Assembly (NCBI RefSeq): GCF_001005085.2
Contig: NZ_LBMU02000052.1
Span: 1-51,763 of the forward strand
Direction of reading: 5' to 3'
From: Streptomyces humi
GTDB taxonomy: Bacteria > Actinomycetota > Actinomycetes > Streptomycetales > Streptomycetaceae
Length of the DNA: 51,763 bases
The notes under the pieces are model-generated. The model was not told the origin of the DNA, searched no databases, and saw only the letters and a list, made by a program, of their open reading frames with translations. A program made the position numbers and the translations under genes. Position 1 is the first letter of the stretch. Each line of letters begins with the position of its first letter. Shown here one piece after another: positions 15,551 through 30,600 of the stretch.

Positions 15551-18500
15551 TCTCCAGCGGCCCCAGGTACGTCGGGGTCAGCCCGCCCGTGTCGATCAGC
15601 AGCCGCTGCACCACCACCGTCGGGTCCACCGACCAGAACTTCAGACGGTGAGTCCCGGCCGTCACGGTGTGCCGGGTCGCCGTCCGGTTCACGTTGTCGG
15701 ACGTGTTCCTCGCCCACACCGCGTTCAGCAGGCCGTCGTCCGCGCCCGCGGTGATGTCGACGGACCGGGGCTCGTCGTCGTCGAAGGAGAGCGCGTAGTG
15801 CAGACCCGGGGAGCCGAGGGACGGGTTGCGCGGGGACAGGTACGCCCACACCGTCACCTCCCCCGCCGACAGCAGGCTCACCTCGTACTCCAGCCGGGGC
15901 CAGGAGGCCGCGGAGTCGCCCCAGCCCCCCGTCACCGGCCACGCCGTCATCCCCGCACCGGTCCGCCCGATCCCCGCCAGCCGCCGCCACCGCCCCACCA
16001 CACGGTCGTGGTGCTCCGCGTCGATCACCACATAGCCGCCCGCCTCGACGAAGCCCCTCAGCCCCCGCGGCCCCCGCGGCCCCCGCGCCGTCGGCTGCTC
16101 CGCCACGCACCGCACGGTCACCGACTCCCCCGCCCCGCTCACCGTCAGCGCCCCGGACGACCGTCCGCCCGGCGCCCGGGACCAGTCCACCCGCACCTCC
16201 ACCCGCACCTGCCGCTCCACCCGGCCCCGCGGCCGGTCCACCACCAGCCACGGGACCGAGCTCTCCACCCGGTAGTCGAAGGGGGTACGGCCCCGGTTGA
16301 ACACCTCGACGAACTGCTGCGGCCGGGTCTGGTACGGACTGAACGGCGGCAGCTCCCCGGCTCCCGCGCCCTCCGCGTCCTCCGCGCCGTCCGCCCAGAC
16401 GCCCAGCCCCGCCGCCTCGGGGACCTCGATGCGGCGCACCGCGGGGAAGAGCACGTCCGGCAGTGCCACGTTGTCCTTCTCCGGCTGCTGCCAGGGCGCG
16501 TTGGGGCCGTACCGGTCGACGTCCCCGTAGTCGATGTGCGGCTGCGTCTGGAAACCACGCCATTTGCCGCCCGCCACCTCGGAGTTGAAACGGTCGGCCA
16601 GCGCGAAGTCCCGCAGCAGGGCCTGTTCCGCGTCCGCCGCGCGGTCGTTCGTGGCCGCTCTGCCCTGCCCGGCGTACAGCAGGTTGGTGAACTCGGCCTC
16701 CCGCAGCGCGTACAGGTTCGCGGTCGCCGCCACCTCGTAGCCGACCAGCTCGAACCACGCGTCCTGGGTGGCCTCGGGCAGCCGGCGGGCGATCCGCGCC
16801 GCCCGCCTGCCCAGCTCCCGCCACTCCCCGGTGACCCGCTCCAGTTCCCGGTGGCCGAAGGAGAAGGGCGTCTGCCGGTCGTCGTACACCACCTGGCCGG
16901 TGTCGGAGAGGGTGATCCGGCGGTTCAGCAGCTCGGGCTTGCGACGGGCCTGCAACTGACCGTACGCGGCGAGGACTTCGGCCGCCTCGCCGGCCACCTC
17001 GGCGCCGAAGTTCTGCCGCGCGTACCGCCGTTCCCACTCCCCCAGCCGGTCGATGTCCCAACGCCCCGGGTTCCAGGCATAGGTGAGGAAGAACTCCGTG
17101 GGCAGCTCGTTCCCCTTCAGGTCGCCCACGTTCGCGACCCACAGTCCGTGGTTGCCGTAGGCGTGCGCCTGGTGGAGCTGGTCCCAGACGTTGCGGAGGT
17201 TCGCGGTGTCGACCCACTTGTAGTTGCGGCCCGCGCCCACGTAGTCGAAGTGGTAGTAGAGGCCGTATCCGCCGCCGCGGGGTTCCGCGGGCGACGGGTG
17301 CTTGCGGATGTTGCCCCAGTTGTCGTCGGTCAGGACGACGGTGACGTCGTCCGGTGCCCGCAGCCCGCGGTCCCAGTAGCGCTGGACCTCCTTGTACAGG
17401 GTCCACACCTGCGGGGTCTCGGCCGCCGGCCGGCCCGTCTCCTCCTCGATGATCCTCCGCTGCGCCGCGATGATCTCCCGCATCAGCTCGATGCCGTCGC
17501 CGTCGGGAAGTCCGGTGTCGCCGTTGCCGCGCATGCCGAGGGTGACCACGCCCTCGAAGCCCTCGTCCACCATCCGCCGGACACCCGCCCGCCAGTAGGC
17601 GCGGATCGCCTCCGCGTTGCGGAGGTACGACCACTCGCCCGTGCCCCCGTAGGGGTCCCTGCCGCCCGCGGCATGCCGGTTCCACTCCTCGATGCCGCGC
17701 ATCATCGGCGCCTCGTGAGACGTGCCCATGACAACGCCGTAGTCGGCGGCCCGCCGGTGGTTCTCCGGGTCGTCCTCGGCGAACGCCCGCCCCCACACCG
17801 CCGGCCAGAGGTAGTTGCCCTTCAGCCGGAGCAGCACCTCGAAGACCCGGGCGTAGAAGTCCGCGTTGAAGCCGCCGGGGTAGCCGGGGGCCTTGCCCGG
17901 CCCGAAGTGGGCGGGGGCCCAGGTGCCGAGGGCCGGGTTCTCGTCGTTGATGAAGAAGCCCCGGTACCGCACGGCCGGCGTGCCCTGGGTGAACCTGCCG
18001 GGCAGGACCCACACCCCGGTCCGGCGCGCCGGGGGCACGTCGTCCCACCAGTACCAGGGCGAGATCCCGATGCCGTACGAGACGTCGTACACCCCGAAGA
18101 TCGTGCCGCGCGGGTCGCTGCCCGCGATGACGAAGGCCTTCGCCACTCCGGGCAGCGGATGCTCGACCACCGTCTGGAGCGAGGTCTCCCACTTCCCGCG
18201 CACCCCGGTCACGTCGAGCCTGCCCGCCGCCACCAACCCGTCGATCAGCGGACTGCGGCCGATCGTGCCGACCAGGACGGCGAGCGGGGCGATCGTCGCG
18301 CCCGGCCGGATCCCCGTCACCCGTTCGAGGTCGGCGCGGAGGTCGGCCGCGACCCGTACCACCCCCGGGTGATCGTCGGCGCTCACCACGACCGGGGCAC
18401 CCACGAGGGAGAACGCCCCGCCGGTGAAGGAGATGTACGCGCCCGGGTCCGTGATCCGGGGCGCGGACTCCGGGTCCGCGTCTCGGAGTCCCGGTTCCGC

Positions 18501-18581
18501 GACACCCCGGGCGCCCCCCGACGACAGCACCGGTACGGCGGCGGCGCCCGCACCGAGCACCGTCCTGCGGCTCACAGACAT
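15537..18581 (-). CDS. GH115 xylan alpha-1,2-glucuronidase, Tat-exported
   Basis: The protein has 1014 residues. The N-terminus SVSRRTVLGAGAAAVPVL is a twin-arginine signal. GH115 features follow: SDPRGTIFGVYDVSYGIGISPWYWWDDVPP near 155-185, GFFINDENPALGTW, LKGNYLWPAVWG, VTLGMRGNGDTG and VVLTDDNWGNIRKHPSP in the catalytic half, and a beta-rich C-terminal region ending in YLGPLESRRL. Family enzymes remove (4-O-methyl-)glucuronic acid from glucuronoxylan outside the cell. The ATG follows GGAGGGGTGAGGC. It is a single gene, convergent with the S41 gene, with no sugar transporter or regulator beside it. The alternative minus frame reaching 15463 is a shadow frame. Confidence 0.92.
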   Translation of the reverse strand: MSVSRRTVLGAGAAAVPVLSSGGARGVAEPGLRDADPESAPRITDPGAYISFTGGAFSLVGAPVVVSADDHPGVVRVAADLRADLERVTGIRPGATIAPLAVLVGTIGRSPLIDGLVAAGRLDVTGVRGKWETSLQTVVEHPLPGVAKAFVIAGSDPRGTIFGVYDVSYGIGISPWYWWDDVPPARRTGVWVLPGRFTQGTPAVRYRGFFINDENPALGTWAPAHFGPGKAPGYPGGFNADFYARVFEVLLRLKGNYLWPAVWGRAFAEDDPENHRRAADYGVVMGTSHEAPMMRGIEEWNRHAAGGRDPYGGTGEWSYLRNAEAIRAYWRAGVRRMVDEGFEGVVTLGMRGNGDTGLPDGDGIELMREIIAAQRRIIEEETGRPAAETPQVWTLYKEVQRYWDRGLRAPDDVTVVLTDDNWGNIRKHPSPAEPRGGGYGLYYHFDYVGAGRNYKWVDTANLRNVWDQLHQAHAYGNHGLWVANVGDLKGNELPTEFFLTYAWNPGRWDIDRLGEWERRYARQNFGAEVAGEAAEVLAAYGQLQARRKPELLNRRITLSDTGQVVYDDRQTPFSFGHRELERVTGEWRELGRRAARIARRLPEATQDAWFELVGYEVAATANLYALREAEFTNLLYAGQGRAATNDRAADAEQALLRDFALADRFNSEVAGGKWRGFQTQPHIDYGDVDRYGPNAPWQQPEKDNVALPDVLFPAVRRIEVPEAAGLGVWADGAEDAEGAGAGELPPFSPYQTRPQQFVEVFNRGRTPFDYRVESSVPWLVVDRPRGRVERQVRVEVRVDWSRAPGGRSSGALTVSGAGESVTVRCVAEQPTARGPRGPRGLRGFVEAGGYVVIDAEHHDRVVGRWRRLAGIGRTGAGMTAWPVTGGWGDSAASWPRLEYEVSLLSAGEVTVWAYLSPRNPSLGSPGLHYALSFDDDEPRSVDITAGADDGLLNAVWARNTSDNVNRTATRHTVTAGTHRLKFWSVDPTVVVQRLLIDTGGLTPTYLGPLESRRL

Positions 18582-18692
18582 GCCTCACCCCTCCGTCAGA
18601 ATTTGCTCAGCGGCATGACAAATGGTGGGGCGGGCGCTTCCCGTGAGCCAGGGGTCGTACGCGCCGAATAGTTTCGAACCCGGCCGACGACA

Positions 18693-18728
18693 AAGGGGCC
18701 CGTACGACCGGAGTCGTACGGGCCCCTT
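18693..18728 (-). terminator. Terminator of the str operon (after tuf)
   Basis: AAGGGGCCCGTACGAC and GTCGTACGGGCCCCTT form a perfect 16-bp stem with a four-base loop, 34 bases after the tuf stop. Its symmetry lets it also stop transcription from the other side. Confidence 0.9.
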
Positions 18729-18761
18729 CAGACCTGCCTGGTCAGCCCTCGCGGGCCGAGA

Positions 18762-19955
<1,194 letters not shown>

Positions 19956-20124
19956 TGGGGTCCTCCTGTGGAGTGGTTCTGTACGCCTTGGTTCAATCGG
20001 CGCCAGGTGATCTTTGCTGTTGGGTCCCGGGCCCCGGGCCGTTCCGCCACGAATGCGGAAGAACGACCCGTGAGGCTCCGGGGTCAAGCCTAAGGCGTGG
20101 TGCGCACTGCGGTGAACGCGGTGC

Positions 20125-22251
20125 TTATTCGCCCTTGGCCTTCGCGATGATCTCCTCGGCGACGTTCCGCGGAACCTCGGCGTAGGAGTCGAACTGCATG
20201 GAGTAGCTGGCCCGGCCGGACGTCTTGCTGCGCAGGTCGCCGACGTAACCGAACATCTCCGAGAGGGGCACGAGGCCCTTCACGACGCGGGCACCGGCCC
20301 GCTCCTCCATGGCCTGGATCTGGCCACGGCGGGAGTTGATGTCGCCGATGACCTCACCCATGTAGTCCTCGGGCGTGGTGACCTCGACGGCCATCATCGG
20401 CTCGAGGAGCACGGGCTTGGCCTTGCGCGCGGCCTCCTTGAAGGCCTGCGAACCGGCGATCTTGAAGGCGAGCTCGGAGGAGTCCACCTCGTGGTAGGCA
20501 CCGTCGTGCAGGATCACGCGGACACCGGTCATCTCGTAACCGGCGAGGATGCCGAACTGCATGGCCTCCTGCGCACCGGCGTCGACCGAAGGGATGTACT
20601 CCTTCGGGATACGACCACCGGTCACCTTGTTCACGAACTCGTACGACGTGTCGCCACCCTCGAGCGGCTCGATGCCGATCTGCACCTTCGCGAACTGACC
20701 GGTACCACCGGTCTGCTTCTTGTGGGTGTAGTCGACGCGCTCGACGGCCTGACGGATCGTCTCGCGGTACGCGACCTGCGGCTTGCCGACGTTGGCCTCG
20801 ACCTTGAACTCACGGCGCATACGGTCGACCAGCACCTCGAGGTGCAGCTCGCCCATACCACCGATGATGGTCTGGCCGGTCTCCTCGTCCGAGTGGACCT
20901 GGAAGGAGGGGTCCTCCTCCGCGAGACGCTGGATGGCGACACCCAGCTTCTCCTGGTCACCCTTGGACTTGGGCTCGATGGCGACCTGGATGACCGGCGC
21001 CGGGAAGTCCATGGACTCCAGGATCACCGGCTGCTTGTCGTCGCACAGCGTCTCACCGGTCGTGGTCTGCTTCAGACCCATGACGGCGATGATGTCGCCG
21101 GCGCCCACCGACTCGATCTCCTCACGCTTGTTCGCGTGCATGCGGTAGATCTTGCCGATGCGCTCCTTCTTGCCCTTGACGGAGTTCAGCACGGCGGTGC
21201 CGGACTCCAGGCGGCCCGAGTAGACCCGGACGAAGGTGAGCTTGCCGAGGTGCGGGTCGCTCATGATCTTGAACGCCAGCGCGGACAGCGGCTCGTCGTC
21301 GGACGGCTTGCGCTTGACCACGACCTCCGGGTCCTTCACGTCGTGGCCCTCGATGGCCTCGACGTCCAGGGGGGAGGGCAGGTAGCGCACGACCGCGTCG
21401 AGCAGGGGCTGGACGCCCTTGTTCTTGAACGCGGTACCGCAGAACACCGGGGTGACCGTGGTGTCCTTGGACTTGCCGGACGCGATGGTGATACGGCGGA
21501 TCGCGGCGTACAGCTGCTCCTCCGAGGGCTCCTGGCCCTCCAGGAACAGCTCCATGATCTCGTCGTCGTTCTCGGCCACGGTCTCGACCAGCTTGCCGCG
21601 GTACTCCTCGGCAGCCTCGACGTGGGTGGCCGGGATGTCGACGACGTCGTACATCTCGCCCTTGGTGGCCTCGGCGGACCACACGAGCGCCTTCATGCGG
21701 ACGAGGTCCACGACGCCCTGGAAGTCGGCCTCGGCACCGATCGGGAGCTGCATGACGATCGGCTGCGCGCCCAGGCGGTCGCTGATCATGTCGACGCAGC
21801 GGTGGAACTCTGCACCGGTCCGGTCGAGCTTGTTGACGAAGCAGATACGCGGAACGCCGTAGCGGTCCGCCTGACGCCACACCGTCTCGGACTGGGGCTC
21901 CACGCCGGCGACGCCGTCGAACACCGTCACGGCACCGTCGAGCACGCGCAGCGAACGCTCCACCTCGACGGTGAAGTCGACGTGGCCCGGGGTGTCGATG
22001 ATGTTGATGGTGTGGTCGACGTCTTCCAGCGGCCAGTGACAGGTGGTGGCAGCAGAGGTGATCGTGATGCCACGCTCCTGCTCCTGCTCCATCCAGTCCA
22101 TGGTGGCAGCGCCGTCGTGGACCTCACCGATCTTGTACGACACACCGGTGTAGAACAGGATCCGCTCGGTGGTGGTCGTCTTGCCCGCGTCGATGTGGGC
22201 CATGATCCCGATGTTGCGGACCTTGGCCAGGTCAAGTGAAGTGGTAGCCAT
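20125..22251 (-). CDS. fusA: Elongation factor G
   Basis: The protein has 708 residues. The G domain contains AHIDAGKTTTTERIL (P-loop), RGITITSAATT (switch I), DTPGHVDF and NKLDRTGA. The later domains include VGKPQVAYRETIR and the domain IV/V sequence GYEMTGVRVILHDG and ending in SYSMQFDSYAEVP. It drives translocation on the ribosome. It starts 39 bases after rpsG. It is the complete standard form, not the shorter fusA2 paralogue. Confidence 0.98.
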   Translation of the reverse strand: MATTSLDLAKVRNIGIMAHIDAGKTTTTERILFYTGVSYKIGEVHDGAATMDWMEQEQERGITITSAATTCHWPLEDVDHTINIIDTPGHVDFTVEVERSLRVLDGAVTVFDGVAGVEPQSETVWRQADRYGVPRICFVNKLDRTGAEFHRCVDMISDRLGAQPIVMQLPIGAEADFQGVVDLVRMKALVWSAEATKGEMYDVVDIPATHVEAAEEYRGKLVETVAENDDEIMELFLEGQEPSEEQLYAAIRRITIASGKSKDTTVTPVFCGTAFKNKGVQPLLDAVVRYLPSPLDVEAIEGHDVKDPEVVVKRKPSDDEPLSALAFKIMSDPHLGKLTFVRVYSGRLESGTAVLNSVKGKKERIGKIYRMHANKREEIESVGAGDIIAVMGLKQTTTGETLCDDKQPVILESMDFPAPVIQVAIEPKSKGDQEKLGVAIQRLAEEDPSFQVHSDEETGQTIIGGMGELHLEVLVDRMRREFKVEANVGKPQVAYRETIRQAVERVDYTHKKQTGGTGQFAKVQIGIEPLEGGDTSYEFVNKVTGGRIPKEYIPSVDAGAQEAMQFGILAGYEMTGVRVILHDGAYHEVDSSELAFKIAGSQAFKEAARKAKPVLLEPMMAVEVTTPEDYMGEVIGDINSRRGQIQAMEERAGARVVKGLVPLSEMFGYVGDLRSKTSGRASYSMQFDSYAEVPRNVAEEIIAKAKGE

Positions 22252-22290
22252 AAGGCTTCGGTCTTCTCTCGGTCTCGATGTGGGTAGCGA

Positions 22291-22761
22291 CTACCAGCGG
22301 TAGTGCGCGAAGGCCTTGTTGGACTCGGCCATCTTGTGCGTGTCCTCGCGCTTCTTGACGGCCGCACCGAGGCCGTTCGAAGCGTCGAGAAGCTCGTTGA
22401 GCAGACGCTCGGTCATGGTCTTCTCGCGACGGGCGCGGGAGTAACCGACGAGCCAGCGCAGCGCGAGGGTGTTGGCGCGACCGGGCTTGACCTCGATCGG
22501 AACCTGGTACGTCGCACCACCGACACGGCGGGACTTGACCTCGAGGGTCGGCTTGATGTTCTCCAGCGCGCGCTTCAGCGTGATGATCGGGTCGTTGCCC
22601 GTCTTCTCACGCAGACCCTCCATGGCGCCGTAGACGATGCGCTCGGCGGTGGAACGCTTGCCGTTCAGCAGCACCTTGTTGATCAGGGAGGTCACCAGAG
22701 GGGAGCCGTAAACCGGGTCGATGATGACCGGGCGCTTCGGGGCGGGGCCCTTACGAGGCAT
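22291..22761 (-). CDS. rpsG: 30S ribosomal protein S7
   Basis: The protein has 156 residues and opens MPRKGPAPKRPVIIDPVYGSPLV, the actinobacterial S7 N-terminus. It contains LNGKRSTAERIVYGAM and ALRWLVGYSRARREKTMTERL. It nucleates assembly of the 30S head by binding the 3' domain of 16S rRNA. It starts two bases after the rpsL stop, so the two are translated together. Confidence 0.98.
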   Translation of the reverse strand: MPRKGPAPKRPVIIDPVYGSPLVTSLINKVLLNGKRSTAERIVYGAMEGLREKTGNDPIITLKRALENIKPTLEVKSRRVGGATYQVPIEVKPGRANTLALRWLVGYSRARREKTMTERLLNELLDASNGLGAAVKKREDTHKMAESNKAFAHYRW

Positions 22762-22763
22762 TC

Positions 22764-23135
22764 TTACTTCTCCTTCTTGGCGCCGTAGCGGCTGCGGGCC
22801 TGCTTGCGGTTCTTGACACCCTGGGTGTCGAGCGAGCCGCGGATGATCTTGTAGCGAACACCCGGCAGGTCCTTCACACGGCCGCCGCGCACGAGCACGA
22901 TGGAGTGCTCCTGCAAGTTGTGTCCCTCACCCGGAATGTAAGCGGTGACCTCGATCCCGCTGGTCAGACGCACACGCGCGACCTTACGCAGGGCCGAGTT
23001 CGGCTTCTTCGGGGTGGTCGTGAACACACGCGTGCAGACGCCACGACGCTGAGGGGAACCCTCGAGTGCGGGCGTCTTGTTCTTCTCGACCTTGTCCTGC
23101 CGGCCCTTGCGGACCAGCTGCTGGATCGTAGGCAC
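22764..23135 (-). CDS. rpsL: 30S ribosomal protein S12
   Basis: The protein has 123 residues from a GTG (MPTIQQLVRKGRQDKVEK). The decoding-centre loops read TTTPKKPNSALRK and GRVKDLPGVRYKI, with Lys43 and Lys88 intact, so no classical streptomycin-resistance substitution is present. It is the first gene of the str operon. A strong promoter lies about 200 bases upstream (23331-23359), giving a long leader of roughly 190 bases. The frame runs upstream to 23324, but the ribosome site GGAGAAGTA and conservation fix the start. Confidence 0.98.
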   Translation of the reverse strand: MPTIQQLVRKGRQDKVEKNKTPALEGSPQRRGVCTRVFTTTPKKPNSALRKVARVRLTSGIEVTAYIPGEGHNLQEHSIVLVRGGRVKDLPGVRYKIIRGSLDTQGVKNRKQARSRYGAKKEK

Positions 23136-23330
23136 TACTTCTCCGGTTTCTGTGTGCCGAATGGTGAAGCTAACCTGGAACGTCGCCGACCCACGCGGTC
23201 GGGTGTGTCGGATTCCGCGGACTCCTGCCGGACGGCAGAAGGGGGCGCGGATCACGGTGGCCACTTCGTCACTCAGGTGCGGTTTGAAGGCACGCACGAG
23301 GATCAGGGCACACCCCAGGCACAAGGTCTG

Positions 23331-23359
23331 AGCGTACCTAGCGCAATCACTCCGGTCAA
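23331..23359 (-). promoter_or_regulatory. Promoter of rpsL-rpsG-fusA-tuf
   Basis: Read on the minus strand, TTGACC (23359-23354) and TACGCT (23336-23331) are separated by exactly 17 bp, close to the housekeeping sigma consensus. The predicted start is near 23,324. Confidence 0.75.
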
Positions 23360-23596
23360 AACAAAAGGAGGAGCACCGGGGCCGGGGCCTGTGACCTGCG
23401 GTTTCAGGAGAGCCTCCGATCTACCACAAAAGCCGACCGACACGCGAACGGGCGGAGGCGGAGGCTTCCGCGGCCCTCAGATGCCCCCACACGCGGCCGG
23501 CACGGTCCCGGTTCCGCGCGCCGGCTGCATGCCGGGAACGGCTGAACCGGGGCTCACCCTCACTCGTCGTCCCCGCGCGGCGGGCCCTGGCACGCC
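23360..23596. other. Gap between rpoC terminator and rpsL promoter
   Basis: About 240 bp without a credible gene. ORFs here on either strand have no ribosome site or family features. It may hold more upstream promoter elements for the str operon, but I see no further clear -35/-10 pair. Confidence 0.4.
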
Positions 23597-23633
23597 GAAG
23601 GGCGGCCACCCCGTGCCGGGGTGACCGCCCTTC
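23597..23633 (-). terminator. rpoC terminator
   Basis: GAAGGGCGG pairs with CCGCCCTTC; after one C-A mismatch, CACCCCG pairs with CGGGGTG around a three-base loop. It lies 11 bases after the rpoC stop. Confidence 0.9.
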
Positions 23634-23644
23634 AGAACCCGCTG

Positions 23645-27544
<3,900 letters not shown>

Positions 27545-27641
27545 TATGCGTCAATCCCTCTCAGGGTCGTGAGTCTGTGGTCTGAAACGGGGGCCTGGGG
27601 GTCGGCGGGGCCCTGATGGCTCAGGGCCCGCCGGACTCCCG

Positions 27642-30600
27642 TCAGACCTCTTCGACGCTGCTCGGCTCGCGCCGGGACAGGTCGATGCCGAGCTCCTCCG
27701 CAGCGCGGAAGACGTCCTCGTCGGTGTCACGCATCTCGATGGACATACCGTCGCTGGACAGCACCTCCACGTTCAGGCAGAGCGACTGCATCTCCTTGAT
27801 GAGGACCTTGAAGGACTCGGGGATGCCGGGCTCGGGGATGTTCTCGCCCTTGACGATGGCCTCGTAGACCTTCACGCGGCCGGTGACGTCGTCGGACTTG
27901 ATGGTCAGCAGCTCCTGGAGGGCGTACGCGGCGCCGTAAGCCTCCAGCGCCCACACCTCCATCTCGCCGAACCGCTGGCCACCGAACTGGGCCTTACCAC
28001 CCAGCGGCTGCTGGGTGATCATCGAGTAGGGGCCGGTCGAACGGGCGTGCAGCTTGTCGTCGACCAGGTGGTGCAGCTTCAGGATGTACATGTAGCCGAT
28101 GGAGATCGGGTCCGGGAACGGCTCACCGCTGCGGCCGTCGAACAGCCGCGCCTTGCCGGACGGCTGCACCAGGCGGTCGCCGTCGCGGTTCGGGATGGTG
28201 TGCTGGAGCAGACCCGCCAGCTCGTCCTCGCGGGCACCGTCGAAGACCGGGGTGGCGACGTTGGTGCGCGGGGCGACCTGGTCGGCACCGATGACCTGGA
28301 GCCGCTGTGCCCAGTCCTCGGCGAGGCCGGAGACGTCCCAGCCGCGGCTGGCGAGCCAGCCGAGGTGGATCTCCAGGACCTGTCCCGGGTTCATTCGGGA
28401 CGGCACACCGAGCGGGTTGAGGATGATGTCGACCGGGGTCCCGTCCTCGAGGAACGGCATGTCCTCGATGGGCAGGATCTTCGAGATGACACCCTTGTTG
28501 CCGTGCCGGCCGGCGAGCTTGTCACCGTCGGTGATCTTGCGCTTCTGCGCGACGTAGACGCGCACCAGCTGGTTCACACCGGGGGGAAGCTCGTCGCCCT
28601 CCTCGCGGTCGAAGACGCGCACACCGATGACCTTGCCGGTCTCGCCGTGCGGCACCTTCAGCGAGGTGTCACGGACCTCACGGGCCTTCTCACCGAAGAT
28701 CGCGCGCAGCAGGCGCTCCTCGGGCGTCAGCTCGGTCTCACCCTTCGGGGTGACCTTGCCGACGAGGATGTCACCGGCGATGACCTCGGCGCCGATGCGG
28801 ATGATGCCGCGCTCGTCGAGGTCGGCGAGGACCTCCTCGGAGACGTTCGGGATGTCCCGGGTGATCTCCTCGGGGCCGAGCTTGGTGTCACGGGCGTCGA
28901 CCTCGTGCTCCTCGATGTGGATCGAGGAGAGGACGTCGTCCTGCACGAGGCGCTGCGACAGGATGATCGCGTCCTCGTAGTTGTGACCCTCCCACGGCAT
29001 GAACGCCACGAGCAGGTTCTTGCCGAGGGCCATCTCGCCGTTCTGGGTGGCCGGACCGTCGGCCAGCACCTGGCCGGTGATGATGCGGTCGCCCTCGTTG
29101 ACGATGACCTTCTGGTTGACCGAGGTGCCCTGGTTGGACCGGGAGAACTTGGCCAGGCGGTACGTGATGTACGTGCCGTCGTCGTTGGCGGTGGTGATGT
29201 AGTCCGCGGAGACCTCCTGGACCACACCGTCCTTCTCGGCCTTGACCACGTCACCGGCGTCGACGGCGGAGCGGTACTCCATGCCGGTGCCGACGAGCGG
29301 GGCCTCGCTCTTGATCAGCGGCACGGCCTGGCGCATCATGTTCGCGCCCATGAGGGCACGGTTGGCGTCGTCGTGCTCGAGGAACGGGATCATGGCGGTC
29401 GCGACCGACACCATCTGGCGCGGCGAGACGTCCATGTAGTCCACGTCGTCACCGGCGACGTAGTCGACCTCGCCGCCACGACGGCGGACCAGCACGCGGG
29501 CCTCGGAGAAGCGCATGTCGTCGTTGAGGCCGGCGTTGGCCTGCGCGATGACGAAGCGGTCCTCCTCGTCGGCGGTCAGGTAGTCCACCTCGTCGGTGAC
29601 CTGGCCGTCGACGACCTTGCGGTACGGGGTCTCGACGAAACCGAACGCGTTGACCCGGCCGTAGGAGGCGAGCGAGCCGATCAGACCGATGTTCGGGCCT
29701 TCGGGCGTCTCGATCGGGCACATGCGGCCGTAGTGCGACGGGTGCACGTCACGGACCTCGAAGCCGGCCCGCTCACGGGAGAGACCACCCGGGCCAAGAG
29801 CCGACAGACGGCGCTTGTGGGTGAGACCCGACAGCGGGTTGTTCTGGTCCATGAACTGGGACAGCTGGCTGGTGCCGAAGAACTCCTTGATGGAGGCGAC
29901 GACCGGCCGGATGTTGATCAGGGTCTGGGGCGTGATCGCCTCGACGTCCTGGGTGGTCATGCGCTCGCGGACGACGCGCTCCATCCGGGCCAGGCCGGTA
30001 CGGACCTGGTTCTGGATGAGCTCGCCGACGCTGCGCAGACGACGGTTGCCGAAGTGGTCGATGTCGTCGGTCTCGACGACGATCGTGCCGCCGCTGTCAC
30101 CGGTCGTCTCGGTCTCGCCGGCGTGCAGCTTGACCAGGTACTTGATCGTCGAGATGACGTCCTCGACGGTCAGGATGCCGGCGTCCAGCGGGGCGTCCGC
30201 GCCCAGCTTCTTGTTGACCTTGTAGCGGCCGACCTTGGCGAGGTCGTAGCGCTTCGGGTTGAAGTACAGGTTCTCGAGCAGCGTCTGCGCGGCCTCACGC
30301 GTGGGGGGCTCGCCCGGACGCAGCTTGCGGTAGATGTCGAGCAGCGCGTCGTCCTGGCCCTGGGTGTGGTCCTTCTCCAGGGTGGCGCGCATGGACTCGT
30401 ACTCGCCGAACTCCTCGAGGATCTGCTCGGTGGTCCAGCCGAGCGCCTTCAGGAGGACGGTCACGGACTGCTTGCGCTTGCGGTCGATACGGACACCGAC
30501 CATGTCGCGCTTGTCGATCTCCATCTCCAGCCAGGCACCCCGGGACGGGATGATCTTGGCCGAGAAGATGTCCTTGTCGGACGTCTTGTCGATGGAGGAG

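Noticed and set aside
15463..18671. Alternative full-length frames over the GH115 gene on both strands
   Set aside because: Only the 15537-18581 minus frame shows a Tat signal and GH115 motifs.
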